Shown piece after piece: positions 46,328-57,959 of a DNA stretch of 64,000 bases (the stretch's first letter is position 1; each line of letters opens with the position of its first letter). The stretch comes from Nipponacmea schrenckii. Lineage: Eukaryota; Mollusca; Gastropoda; Lottiidae. The stretch is taken from contig JAUJPP010000005.1 in the NCBI GenBank assembly GCA_030562195.1, positions 17,037,106 to 17,101,105 of the forward strand, given 5' to 3'. The position numbers were made by a program, and so were the translations under genes. The notes beneath the pieces were generated by a model, which was not told the origin of the DNA, did not search any database, and saw only the letters and a program-made list of their open reading frames with translations.

Positions 46328-48954
46328 ACTAGAGCCACACGTGGCACAGAGTGGGACTTTGCTAACGTTGCAAAATTGCAACAAACAGGCCGAAACATCT
46401 GATTTTCTGGGAGAAACTGGCCAAAGCAACGAGGTATCTGTGTGCAAAGTACTTTTTGGAAAAACATTATTTCCTACAGACTTAGATCGCTGACCGATAT
46501 AAATGAAAAATTGGAAGTTTACCCGGATGTGCCACGCCCATCTCATTTATTTTGCCGTAAATCTAATCACATTTGAAATGTATAGTCACGGTAAAAATTT
46601 GAACCTTGTGAAGCTAATAGATCACGAGATATACGCAAATACATTTCTAAAAAACAAAATGTACTTTAATTTTAAAAGTGCAAAAATTTAATTTTTATTT
46701 TTAAAACTTTTTTTATACATCGCTGGAGAGTGGACAAAAAGCGCCTTAAGAATCTGAAAAAATAACCCTCTAAATTAATTAGGTCACGCTCTTAGACAGT
46801 CCAAAGTTGTGAATTTTGCTGTTTTTGGGCAGATATAAAACTGGAAGTAGACGTCGGAGGTCAAATGTCAATTTGTCAATTGATAGTCAAAGTCAGTGAC
46901 CTATGACCTTGTAAAGGTCAAGATCACCAAAGTTCAAGGTCACGAGAAATAAGCCCCCAAACTCGAAAAATAACTGATACTTTTTGCTAATGTTGCAAAT
47001 TGCAACTAACATGCCGCAACATCCGATTTTTAGGGATCAACTGGCCAAAGCAATGAAGTATCTGCGTGCAAGGTACTTTTATGAAAAACGTTATTTACTG
47101 CAGCCGTAATTCGCTGACCCATATAAATGGTAAATGAGAATTTTACCCGGATGTGCCGCGCCCAACTTGATTTTTTTTATGTAAATCTAATCACATTCAA
47201 AATGTATATTCACGTTACAAATTTGAAGGTTGTACATCTAATAGATCACGACATATATACACATACATTTTCAAAAAAGCAAAATGTACTTTGATTTTAA
47301 AAGTCCAAAAATTAAATTTTCATTTTAAAAACTTTTGTTGTGCATCGCTGGAAAGAGGACAAAAGGCGCCTTCGGAATGTGAAAAAAATAATCCTCTAAA
47401 TTAATTAGGTCACGCTCTAGAGCAGTCCAACGTTGCAAATTTTGCTGCTTTCGAGCAGCTATAAAACCGGAAATAGACGTCAGAAGTCTAATGCCAAATT
47501 GTCAACTGATAGCTAAAGTCAGTGACCAATGACCTTGTAAAGGTCAAGGTCACCAAAGGTCAAAGTCACTAGAAATAAGCCCCCAAACAAAAAAAAAACT
47601 GATTTTTTGCAAATGTCGCAAAATTGCAACAAACAGGCAAAAACATTTGATTTTTTTGGGATAAACTTGCCAAAATAATGAGATATATGTATGCAAGGTA
47701 CTTTTTTGAAAAACGTTATTTACTGCAGCCGTAATTCGCTGACCGATATAAATGGTAAATTTGAAGTTCACCCGGATGTGCCACGCCCATCTCGTTTTTT
47801 TGGAGGTGAATCTAATCATATTCAAAATGTATATTCACAGTAAAAATTTGAAGCTTGTACAGCTAATAGATCACGAGATATACACACATACATTTCAAAT
47901 AAGCGAAAATACGGCAAAATGTACTTTTCTTTGCAAAAATCAAAAACTTCAATTTTCATTTTACAAACTTTTGTTATATATCGTTGGAAAGAGGACAAAA
48001 AACAATCTAAGAATCTGAAAAAATTAACACTCTAAATTAATTAGGTCACGCTCTAGAGCAGTCCAAAGTTGTGAATTTTGCTGTTTTCAGGCAGTTATAA
48101 AACCGGAAGTAGACGTCGGAGGTCAAAGGTCAAAGTATCAACTGATAGCCAAGGTCAATGACCTTTGACCTTCTAAAGGTCATGGTCACCAAAGGTCAAG
48201 GTCACGAGAAATAAGCCCCCAAACTTTGAAAAAATTCAACCGGATGTTGCAAAAATGCAAAAGCGAAATTCAAAAATCGACTTCCAATGTTTTTTTGCAA
48301 TTTTTATGTTCTTTTATTTGACACCAAAATCATCTCAATCGGACAAGCCATAATCTCTGAATTAAATTCGCGCAATTTCAGAAAAATCAAAATGGCGGCG
48401 AAAGTTGTGCATGCGGCCTTGATTTTATTTTCTTCGCTTTTTTGTATGGCTAATGGCTACCCGATGATACAAGTTTGAATCTCATACATTAATAAAACCG
48501 GAAGTTATTCAACCGGACGTAAAACTTTATTTTTCGCAAAAACCGGAAGTGACGCAAAAATTTTGACCTACTTTTTGGAAATCATTTTATGGGCTACATA
48601 TACTAAATTTTTTTAAGATTAATCGGTCTTTAAATAACAAAGTTGCAAAAATGTGCAAAATACGGCAAAAAAATGTATGCTACGAATTTTCGAATTTTGA
48701 AATTTTGAAATTGCTATCTTGTTGGAAATTATTTCAGGTTTCCAAAAATGCAAACCCGACGAAAATCGATTGAAAATTGCGACTTCTAGAGCCACTGACC
48801 CACTTTTTAGGTATGTTGCAATGCAGCACTTCCGGTTTTGCAAAAATGTTCAAATGTTCATTCATTAGAAACGCCGCCACTATAGAAGGTCTGGAGATGT
48901 TGTGAAATTGCTGCAACTATTGCAGCCTAGGCTGTGTGAGGTGTGTAAATTTCG

Positions 48955-48992
<38 letters not shown>

Positions 48993-49040
48993 ACATTTCG
49001 AAAACAAACTGGGACTTTGCCTTCGGCAACTAGTCCCACA
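46328..49040 (-). mobile_element. R3 module d, long form with three internal subunits
   Basis: 2713 bp. It carries three of the 640-bp subunits (starts about 46328, 46975 and 47598) instead of two. It ends with a long A tract, GACATTTCGAAAACAAACT and an imperfect hairpin GGGACTTTGCC-TTC-GGCAACTAGTCCC, then CACA. Confidence 0.75.
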
Positions 49041-52000
49041 ACTAGAACCGTTAGACGGTACCAAGGCAGTGCGCGTCCCTTCTATTGCATGGGTGAAACG
49101 TTGCATTTATAATATCCAATTCCATAATAATAACTAGACCTGTTTGTAACAATAGTGCAGCTTCCGAGATATTTAGAATTTGTTATATCTCCTGGCTGTC
49201 ATTTAAAATAGAACGTAACCACGCCTACTCAGTATAATGACTTGTTTTGATTGGTTGTGATACTTAAACTGGAAATGTCAAAATTTGTGTCTTGACCAAA
49301 CGATAAGAAATTAACACAATTTGACTTTATGACCTGTTACATTATCTTCTTAACTCTTCTTATAACATTTATATCTATTTAATTAGTGTGTAAAACAAAA
49401 CGTCGAAAAAACTAATTTTTGGTCTAAGGGACATAACACCTTATTTGAGATTACAAATTGATCTCGGATTAAATTAACTTTCCAGATCGTTGATACTTTT
49501 AATTTGTTTATTTATTTATTTATCAATCTTAATTTAGGTGTAGAAGGAACATTAGATCCTGCAATTTGTGGCAAGTTGCCATGGTATAACATAGAGCCAT
49601 CAAATTAACAGCGCGGCTTTACATCTTTAAGAGTGTATTTTATAGAGTTCCGTCCCTTATACCACTAGTCCTCTCAACTGTACATTATTTTTGCTTAAGA
49701 GAATATCATTTAGAATTCTAAAGGTTGTCATTTCCTTCCAAATATTCCATATCATACATCGCCCACAAGGAGAAATGAATAATCATTCCTTTTATTTAAG
49801 ATATATAATATCTTTGAATCATTTTAACTGGATTAATTTTTAATCGTAAAAAAATCAAAATCAAAATAACACTTCAAAAATCGGTTTCCATATATATTTC
49901 GGCAATAGATTCTATATACATGTACATCAAAATAACACAAATTGAATTATCTTCCGAGACCCTATTTCGATTTAAAGAAAAATACACACAGTTAGTATAG
50001 AAGAAATTACAAAGTTTGCAAATTTAAAACGTGCAATTTTGATCAAATATCAAGTGTTCTACACCATTGGAAAGAATAAGTAGACCTGTTTGTAACAGTT
50101 CTGCAGCTTTCGAGCTATTTAGAATTTGTTGGTCTCCTGGCTGTCATTTAAGGATAGAATGCGATTATTGGGAGAGATGATTTATTCATGATTTAACACG
50201 TGACATTTGAGTTTGTTTATAGACTGGCAATCATTAAGGTTTGTGATGTAAAAAATATCTGGGTTTAACCACGCCTACAAAGTCCATTGACTTGTTTTGG
50301 AAACTTCAACTGGAAATGTCAAAATTTGTGAATTGACCGTTTTATAGGAAAAATTCGCAATTTTTAAATGCCGATAAACCGAAAGTTTACATTTTGCTAT
50401 AAAGCTTAATATGTCATTGGATAGAACTATCACATATGTACAGATATAAAGATCGCCAAAGGTCAACGTCACAATATACACCTTCGAAGTTTTTATAATT
50501 TTTAATCGTAATTAAATCAAAATCAAATTAAAAATTCAAAAATCAGTTTCCATATAAATTTCGGCAATCGGTTATAGATTCTATATACATGTCCATCAAA
50601 ATAACACATATTGACTGATCCTCCGAGACCCTATTTCGATTGAAAGAAAAATACACACAGTGATGTAAAATATCTGGGCTTAACCACGCCCACAAAGTCT
50701 AATGACTTGTTTTGATTGGTTGTGATACTTTAACTGGAAATGTCAAAATTTGTGTCTTGACCAAAAGATAAGAAATTAACACTATCAGTCTTTATGACCT
50801 GTTTATTTATAACTGTTTAATTAGAGTGTAATTTTATTCTTAAACTTTTCGCAATTTTATTTATACATATTGATTTATATATTGCTTGAAAGCTGGGAAT
50901 TTGCACATTATAAATCTGTTCGAATTTTGTTTTTAAGTTAAATAGAACTAAATATAAAAAAATATGAATGTTAAAATCGTTTATTTTCTACTAGGCGTAT
51001 TTTCATCAGTTTTCGGTCTATAGCTAAAATAAAGATATTGTTAGAAAGCTGATGAAAATCACATCATAATGTCAATTAGAATGTTGCCAAGAGTCTTGTT
51101 CATGAGATATAACCATCTGAAGATACGAGAAATATGCAAATTACCAATTTTTGGATCCCTATTAATCTAAATGTTCTTTACTAAAATTAGAAATCAAGGT
51201 ATCATATGAACTTTTAGCCAATGAAGATGATTTTGCAGAAAAATAAAGGATGCATATTAGTAAGTTAGTCCTCTTCGTTCCTTGCGGAGAATAGGGCTGC
51301 TACAGACGTTCTCCATCTCACTCTGTTATGAGCTGTTCTTTTTGCTTCATTCCAGGTCTTGCCAATCCTTCCTAGCTCTTTCAGTCTTATTCTTTTCAAG
51401 CTATGTCAAGGTCGTCCTTGTCTTCTATGCCATTGGGGATTCCAGTCCAGTGCCTCTCTGGTGATGTTGTTTTGAGATCAAAAGGATGCATATGGTAGAG
51501 TTCAAAAGTTATGAACTTTCAAACGGAAGTCAGTTTTGAAAAACTTTGGCAGGACCTGGTCCAAAGACAAATTTGAAATTGAAAAATATGCCACTAGAGG
51601 ACCTAGATAATTATCCAAATTATATTTTAAAACAAGTCTGAAAAAAAATAGGATTAAAAATGGCGGACGAGTATTATTTTTCCAATAATTTGCATATTTC
51701 AAGATGGCGATCAAACGGTTAGGAATTTGCATATACGGCATACATACAAAATGAAGATATTGATGGTACTGATTCTGTGGAATAATAAAATTGCAAGTTT
51801 GTGCAAAAATTTAATCCGAAAATTCCGATTTCTATGATTTTCTACATTTTTTTGGTCATTTTCGGACGTTTCCGGCTAATTTCGGAAAATGTTTTATCGG
51901 AATCTTTAATGATAATTTTTTGTCTACTCATCTACCAATTTTTTTGAAAAAATAAGACGTAAATTTAAAAAAAAACACGTGCTTTTTCATAAATCACGCA

Positions 52001-52044
52001 CAATTAATATAGAACTAAGAACAAAATTTTCAAATATTAAAAAG
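49041..52044 (-). mobile_element. R4 module and related sequence, cut by the gap
   Basis: Begins ACTAGA-ACCGT-TAG-ACGGT, the same CTAG-hairpin plan with another stem. The body holds two related stretches with CACGCCTAC, TGACTTGTTTTGATTGG and TTAACTGGAAATGTCAAA (about 49240 and 50690). R2-like phrases recur at 49855-50000 and 50455-50650. The far end is lost in the gap. Homology beyond about 51000 is uncertain. Confidence 0.55.
51265..51480 (-). pseudogene. LINE RT C-terminal fragment (RTE/Craft-like)
   Basis: On the minus strand it reads DITREALDWNPQWHRRQGRP, an in-frame stop, then LKELGRIGKTWNEAKRTAHN and RVRWRTSVAALFSARNEED before TAA. This REALDWNP...GRP...W...A.NR..WR...ALFS pattern is the C-terminal tail of RTE/Craft-type non-LTR elements. 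Short and decayed. Confidence 0.7.
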
Positions 52045-52544
52045 NNNNNNNNNNNNNNNNNNNNNNNNNNNNNNNNNNNNNNNNNNNNNNNNNNNNNNNN
52101 NNNNNNNNNNNNNNNNNNNNNNNNNNNNNNNNNNNNNNNNNNNNNNNNNNNNNNNNNNNNNNNNNNNNNNNNNNNNNNNNNNNNNNNNNNNNNNNNNNNN
52201 NNNNNNNNNNNNNNNNNNNNNNNNNNNNNNNNNNNNNNNNNNNNNNNNNNNNNNNNNNNNNNNNNNNNNNNNNNNNNNNNNNNNNNNNNNNNNNNNNNNN
52301 NNNNNNNNNNNNNNNNNNNNNNNNNNNNNNNNNNNNNNNNNNNNNNNNNNNNNNNNNNNNNNNNNNNNNNNNNNNNNNNNNNNNNNNNNNNNNNNNNNNN
52401 NNNNNNNNNNNNNNNNNNNNNNNNNNNNNNNNNNNNNNNNNNNNNNNNNNNNNNNNNNNNNNNNNNNNNNNNNNNNNNNNNNNNNNNNNNNNNNNNNNNN
52501 NNNNNNNNNNNNNNNNNNNNNNNNNNNNNNNNNNNNNNNNNNNN
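52045..52544. other. Assembly gap, 500 N
   Basis: Exactly 500 unknown bases, immediately after R4 sequence. Confidence 0.98.
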
Positions 52545-52646
52545 TCGGAGATGCCCCATATCTACCCACTGAAATAAAATTTATTTTTAAAACAGAGTAA
52601 GGCACAGACAATACTTGTGCTTCTAATTTCATCTATAAAATTGGAT

Positions 52647-52760
52647 TTACTTTTTATGAGCCTGGGAAACAATATGAAACACAAATCTTCTGTCATCATA
52701 TTCTGCTATTTCTGCCATTATACCATTTTCATTTAAATCTAGAACTAAACTTCCAGCAAA
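52647..52760 (-). CDS. Terminal coding exon of an unidentified gene
   Basis: On the minus strand TATATTTCAG is followed by 37 codons, starting FAGSLVLDLNENGIMAEIAE and ending FHIVSQAHKK, then TAA. Good acceptor, no repeat-like text, and balanced amino-acid composition suggest a real last exon. I do not recognise the protein. Upstream exons would be at higher coordinates; the only further candidate I see is the 24-nt one at 55631-55654. Confidence 0.55.
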   Translation of the reverse strand, partial: FAGSLVLDLNENGIMAEIAEYDDRRFVFHIVSQAHKK

Positions 52761-52864
52761 CTGAAATATACAAATATGGTGTGTTTTGTTGATTGAATAA
52801 AACAAGTCTCTTTAAGTGAATCTTAGAATAGTGAATCTTAACTGAACTAATATTAACACTTTGA

Positions 52865-53163
52865 AAATGAATTGAATTGAATGTGAATTTTATGTCCTAC
52901 TGTTCTGCACCTTATGGGCTAATGGAGATGGGGAACGCCATGCAGTGTGCATGTGAAATTTTGTCAGAACAGCAGCATTTGTGTACCCATTTAGCGATTT
53001 CCAACTATCGACAGATCTTAACGTGACCTGCCTGTAGCACACGGGGTCTCGGTTTATTGTCCCACCCTAATCTTAAAGTTTATCTCTGCCCTTGCCAGAA
53101 TTGGACCCTTGACCCTCAGGTTAGCAAGCATGGATCTAACTCAATGAGCTACCAGGGCTCCTA
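52865..53163 (-). mobile_element. tRNA-derived SINE
   Basis: On the minus strand the head reads GCCCTGGTAGCTCATTGAG, with an A-box-like TAGCTCATTGAGTTAGA, and 30 bases on a B-box-like GGTCCAATTC. A non-tRNA body with GACCCCGTGTGCTACAGG and CTGTTCTGACAAAAT follows. It ends with GGACATAAAATTC and an ATTCA repeat tail at about 52865-52885. Confidence 0.65.
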
Positions 53164-53518
53164 TAAGCACTTTGTAGTTCAAAATTGAACAGTGAATGTT
53201 AATATTTAATTCCCCGAACTCTGATGCCTGAACATTGAATAACGTCTATAGGTAGGTCAACATCTGTCAACATATCAACCTTCATTACAACTAAAACTTG
53301 ATTAGATAGATCATAAATTTCAAGCTATAATGAACTCGGTTTGTCAAGATGTTATCCTGAAATCCAATTGAAGTGTTGTCATCTCTTATACAAGGTATTG
53401 GATGAATTGACAAAACTACTGCAATATTTCATGAGATTTGATTAAGGTCATGTTAACAAGCACTGTGTCTAGATATTAATGTGTTCATTCTCTTTCTTAA
53501 TTCATGGGCTCTTTTATA
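53164..53518. other. Non-coding sequence
   Basis: AT-rich, probably intron of the minus-strand gene. No feature seen. Confidence 0.35.
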
Positions 53519-53870
53519 ACACACTAAGACTCTTAGTAAAAACTACTTCTCTGCATTATTTAATATTTGAACACTAAGACTCTTAGTAAAAACTACTTCT
53601 CTGCATTATTTAATATTTGAACACTAAGCCTTTTAGTAAAAACTACTTCTCTGCATTATTTAATATTTGAACACTAAGAACCTTAGTAAGAGCTACTTTT
53701 CTGCATTATTTAATATTTGAACACTGAGACTCTTAGTAAAAACTACTTCTCTGCATTATTTAATATTTGAACACTAAGACTTTTAGTAAAAACTACTTCT
53801 CTGCATTATTTAATATTTGAACACTAAGAACCTTAGTAAGAGCTACTTCTCTGCATTATTGAATATTTGA
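53519..53870 (+). repeat. Tandem array, seven copies of a 50-bp unit
   Basis: Units contain ACACTAAGACTCTTAGTAAA, ACTACTTCTCTGCATTATTT and AATATTTGA, spaced exactly 50 bases. Each unit holds a small palindrome ACTAAGA-C-TCTTAGT that varies between copies. The copies at about 53670 and 53820 share CTAAGAACCTTAGTAAGAGC, and the repeating order suggests a 150-bp higher-order period. Confidence 0.93.
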
Positions 53871-54135
53871 AATCTATAGTAGTGCTAAACTTCGATAAAG
53901 GAAAGATAGGCTAGGTTTGCAAAAAGGATGAATTGTTAACTGAAATCATGGAATGAAATAGGTTTGTGGAATATGCCAACATGGTATTTCTTGTAAGCAA
54001 TAATTAGGATAAATTTGAAGGGGAACTTGGATATTCACACTTTTTTTAGAAAGTCTTGTTAACTGAAAACTAATTTATACTTACCACAACACATTTTACA
54101 AAATTGTGAATCATACAGTTTACAATTGGATTGTT
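53871..54135. other. Non-coding sequence
   Basis: No feature seen. Confidence 0.35.
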
Positions 54136-54208
54136 AAAGCTGAACTCCCGTTATAAAAATAAATTAAATAAATTATTTAATTTATTTTTATAACAGGAGT
54201 TCAGTTTT
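54136..54208. repeat. Near-perfect palindrome, 32-bp arms
   Basis: Left arm 54140-54171 starts CTGAACTCCCGTTATAAAAA; right arm 54173-54204 ends TTATAACAGGAGTTCAG. One mismatch and a 1-base centre. It can form a long hairpin or cruciform. It may be a very small foldback element. Confidence 0.85.
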
Positions 54209-54388
54209 TAGGACAGTATATGTGATAGGAAAATTCCAGTCCAGTGCAATTATTCTCAGCTCATTTCAATAATGTCAAAGTTAAGTAGACAATTAAACAG
54301 ACTGCTAGTCCACATTGCTAAATATCAGGCTTTGTATCACTTTAAAATGCAAATACAATATTTAAAATTGATTTGACAGCTCTCAATA

Positions 54389-55313
54389 AGATAGCTTGCC
54401 AGGCAAGGTAACATATACCCACTTCAGCAAACAGAATATTACATGTTTTTTCATTTAATCAAGGGCAATAACTCATAAACCGACATCTAGAATCACACCA
54501 TTTTTTAACTTGTCTGAGATGTTATTAAGATGAATACACATACCAAGTTTCATTCCAATCAGATATAAACTACAGCTTCTGTTACGTACACAAGTAAATT
54601 TTAACGTTTATTCATTTAATCAAGGGCCATAACTCATAAACAGACATCTGGCGAGATATTATCAAGATGAATACACATACCAAGTTTCATTCAAATCGGA
54701 TGAAAACTACAGCTTCTATTGCGTACACAAGTAAATTTCAACGTTTTTTCATTTAATCAAGGGCCATAACTCATAAACCGACATCTGGAATCGTGCCATT
54801 TTCGAACTTGTCTGAGATATTATCAAGATGAATACACATATCAAGTTTCATTCAAATCGGATGAAAACTACAGCTTCTATTGCCTACACAAGTAAATTTT
54901 AACGTTTTTCCATCTAATCAAGGGCCATAACTCATAAACCGACATCTGGAATCGTGCCATTTTCGAACTTGTCCGAGATATTGTCAAGATGAATACACAT
55001 ACAAAGTTTCATTCAAATTGGATAAAAACTACAGCTTCTATTGCGTACACAAGTAAATTTGAACGTTTTTTCATTCAATCAAGTGCAATAACTCATAAAC
55101 CGACATATGGAATAGTGCCATTTTCGAACTTGTCCGAGATATTATCAAGATGAATGCACATACCAAGTTTCATTCAAATCGGATAAGAACTCTGGCCTGT
55201 ATCGCGTACACAAGTAATTGTTGACGGACGGACGGACTGACAGACGGACCGACGGACGGACAGGGGTGATGGCAATATACGTCCACATTTTCATGTGGGC
55301 ATATAAAAAGGGA
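54389..55313 (-). mobile_element. Pearl/Helentron-like element P6, complete
   Basis: 3' end at left (AAGATAG-CTTGCC-A-GGCAAG). Five inverted cores of about 165 bp follow, with CATTTAATCAAGGGC, TCATAAACCGACATCTGG and CAAGTTTCATTCAAATCGGA. The microsatellite GACGGACGGAC and head ACGTCCACATTTTCATGTGG lie at 55225-55313. The cores are more like each other than like those of other copies. Confidence 0.82.
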
Positions 55314-55630
55314 CAGGTTGGATACAGAAGTACTAGAACTGCAGGAAAAAATGCATAAATTGTTCAAAAGTACCTCAAACTAGTACTTCTCTATTTTTAT
55401 ATATATCTTTGAATATTGAGGTGTAGTATCAGATAAAAACAAGTTGTCATTTTAACTTTCAAACTCAATAATTAATAAGTCTCAAAAATCAATGGTGAGG
55501 CATGATTAGTTCCTAAGGTATGATAGGTGAAACAAACGACGAATCTGTTCCTATAAGAAATATTTGCACAAAGAACTGGAATTCTCCTATCAGATTCACA
55601 CGAGGGGGAAATAACTCTAAATCTACTCAC

Positions 55631-55654
55631 ATCTTTAGGGTCATGTTTTTTAGC
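55631..55654 (-). CDS. Possible 24-nt microexon of the minus-strand gene
   Basis: On the minus strand TTTACTGTCACTCAG is followed by codons for AKKHDPKD and then GTGAGTAG. Both splice sites are good and the length keeps frame with the exon at 52760. Evidence is only the splice signals and open frame. Confidence 0.3.
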
Positions 55655-55814
55655 CTGAGTGACAGTAAAAAGGAAAAAAAGGTGAAAAAATAGAAAAAGA
55701 AAGAAACACAACAAAGTTAATAAATTTGAAATGTTAGAAAAACATGCTAGAACCATAAACCTCAAAGATTTATAATCAACTATTAGTAAAATCAGGACTG
55801 ATGCCTTAAAAACC

Positions 55815-56012
55815 TTAACTAGAGTCTATGAAAATACTTATGGTTCGGACATGGAAATAACACACATGGATATAGTTCACAAACAGTTTGGATCTCATAC
55901 TCAACTTCATAAGACACATTTTGGTTTAGAAATGGCTCATTATATGTCAATAATGATTTTAACTCCGTTATTTTCATGTAAGAACCATAAGTATTTTTGT
56001 ATGTTCAATTAA
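55815..56012. mobile_element. TTAA-bounded MITE, 198 bp
   Basis: Bounded by AACC-TTAA and TTAA-GGTT. The inverted arms contain AATACTTATGGTTC and its inverse GAACCATAAGTATT, extending over about 40 bp with several mismatches. No ORF. Confidence 0.7.
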
Positions 56013-56037
56013 GGTTATCATTACTCATTTTAATGAG

Positions 56038-56360
56038 ATAAGATAATATACGCCCACTGTCAGCATTGAATTTGAACAAAAATTTGACATACAGTAACAA
56101 TCTCCAGAATGAAATATTCGAGTGACATCAAACAATTCCATCCCGTTTCTCCAAAACTGTAAATCCATTGAAAATTGTTGCTTCTATTACATCCACAATA
56201 AAATTTTGATACGATTTTACAAAGTCAAGGGCAATAACTTAAAACTGTTCATTGAAATCCTTAAATTCGAACTTGACCACCATCTTATCAATTCCAATGC
56301 TTACAATAAGTTTCATCAAAATCCTTTGGAATTTTAGCTTCTATTTTGTCTACAACAATA
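56038..56360 (-). mobile_element. Pearl/Helentron-like element, truncated
   Basis: 3' end text AATATACGCCCACTGTCAGC at the left, then about two inverted cores (CAAGGGCAATAACTT, CAATTCCAATGCTTAC, AAGTTTCATCAAAATCC). No head, and the terminal hairpin is eroded. Confidence 0.65.
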
Positions 56361-56895
56361 CAATATAATACTATTTAATGGTGCCGTCTGTTCTGACACC
56401 TCAACTGAAAAGTTTACACTCTTCGTATCTATTTGAAAGATTCCGATTAAATCATCACATTTCATGCAAATACTTCTGAGTTCACAAACCTTTCTATTTT
56501 ATTATGAAATAATTTTAAACTTTAAGAAGTGTGTGTATAGAAAGTTGTTTATAATTCACTCCAATTGTGTTACTATCTTTTATATATTTTTTATAATAAA
56601 TTTACAATTTTTGAAGAGGGGTAACATAGGCTTAGCCTGATTTCCAAACCTTATTTTCCAGTATGATTATGTATAAAATATTGTATTCAAATTAAATACA
56701 TATGGTGTTACTTATTTACCAGTTTGATGTATTTAATCAGTAAATTGATTAACTATCAAATAAACACTTCAGTAGGCTCATATGATTACTTCTAATGTAT
56801 TATAATTAATTTGTGCTGACTACATTTTGATTGGCAATTGAGTTTTTGATTGGCTATCAGCTTTTTGATTGGCAATGTGTGGACGTTTCTTGAAA
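56361..56895. other. Non-coding sequence with a short direct repeat
   Basis: AT-rich. TTTTGATTGGCAATTGAG-like words occur three times at 56826-56880 (period about 20-22). Nothing else seen. Confidence 0.45.
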
Positions 56896-57050
56896 AGAAA
56901 GCTTGCCAGGCAAGGTAATATACACCCACTGGCAGCATCAAACTTGAATAATATATGGGGAAGTAACTAAAAAAACATTTATTGTTATTAATGCCAATAC
57001 GTGATCACACCAAATTTACCAAAATCCATTGACAACTGTAAGGCCTCCAG
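56896..57050 (-). mobile_element. Pearl/Helentron-like 3' end fragment
   Basis: GAAAG-CTTGCC-A-GGCAAG, AATATACACCCACTGGCAGC, then part of one core (CCAAATTTACCAAAATCCATT). Truncated. Confidence 0.65.
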
Positions 57051-57959
57051 CAAAAACAGTAAATGATATAGTATTTCTAGACTTACTAAACTATTTGAGA
57101 AAGAATTGAACCACCAAGTGAATATCTAAAACCAAATATTTGCTAAACAGGAAATGAGATATTGCATAATGAGCAATAATTTAACATCGAGTCTGTATGG
57201 CTTATTTCTGGATCAATGTACCTCAAATTTGCTTTAATATTTTAGTTAATTGTATAAATGTGTTTAAAAATTTTAACTTTTTTAATGTTTTTTTTTAAAA
57301 AAAAGTTTGAAAAAAAATTTCCCCAAAAATTCAAAATTTCTAATTTGTATATAATTTTCAGATCAATTTGATATGCTCAGAACATAGACAAGTTGTCCAT
57401 ACCGATTATATTGCATGATTAATATAATTTTTTATTATTCCAGTTTTGGTTTTTCAAAATCACGCTTGGTGCCCCCACTTCCTATTTAAATTAAAAAAGT
57501 ATCAACAAAAACGATATACATTGACTATCAAATGCCACGCTCGGTGCTGTTCACAGCTCTAGTCTCTTATTGACATTAACACAAAATTCTCTTTTTTATC
57601 TATTTTTTAAAAATTCTCTATTTCTATATATTACTATATATATTTAATGCAGTACTCAGCTGGTTACGGTACTGTTTCATCCAATAAGACATTGGACCTT
57701 ACAGATTAACATTTTAGTACTCATTTATACTGAAATTCAAACACAACATGTTCATATATTTTTGAATTTCTTCAATTCTTTTAGACTCAGTAAGACTCCT
57801 TGTGAATTTGTAACATTATATTTGAATTTGTTTAAATACTTTTTAATTTATTTTCTATTTTTGTGACTGGTGTAATCAAGACTAAATTCCCACTTCACCC
57901 TTTCTCTCTTTCTCATCTTGACCACAAGGCCATTTTTCCATTCGTCTAAATAAAACATT
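57051..57959. other. Non-coding sequence
   Basis: AT-rich with A and T runs. No gene or repeat I can support. Confidence 0.35.

Noticed and set aside
53085..53163. Functional tRNA gene on the minus strand
   Set aside because: A- and B-box-like words are present, but the fold is poor and a SINE body and ATTCA tail follow.
53519..53870. CRISPR-like array of 50-bp units
   Set aside because: The entire 50 bases repeat; there are no distinct spacers.
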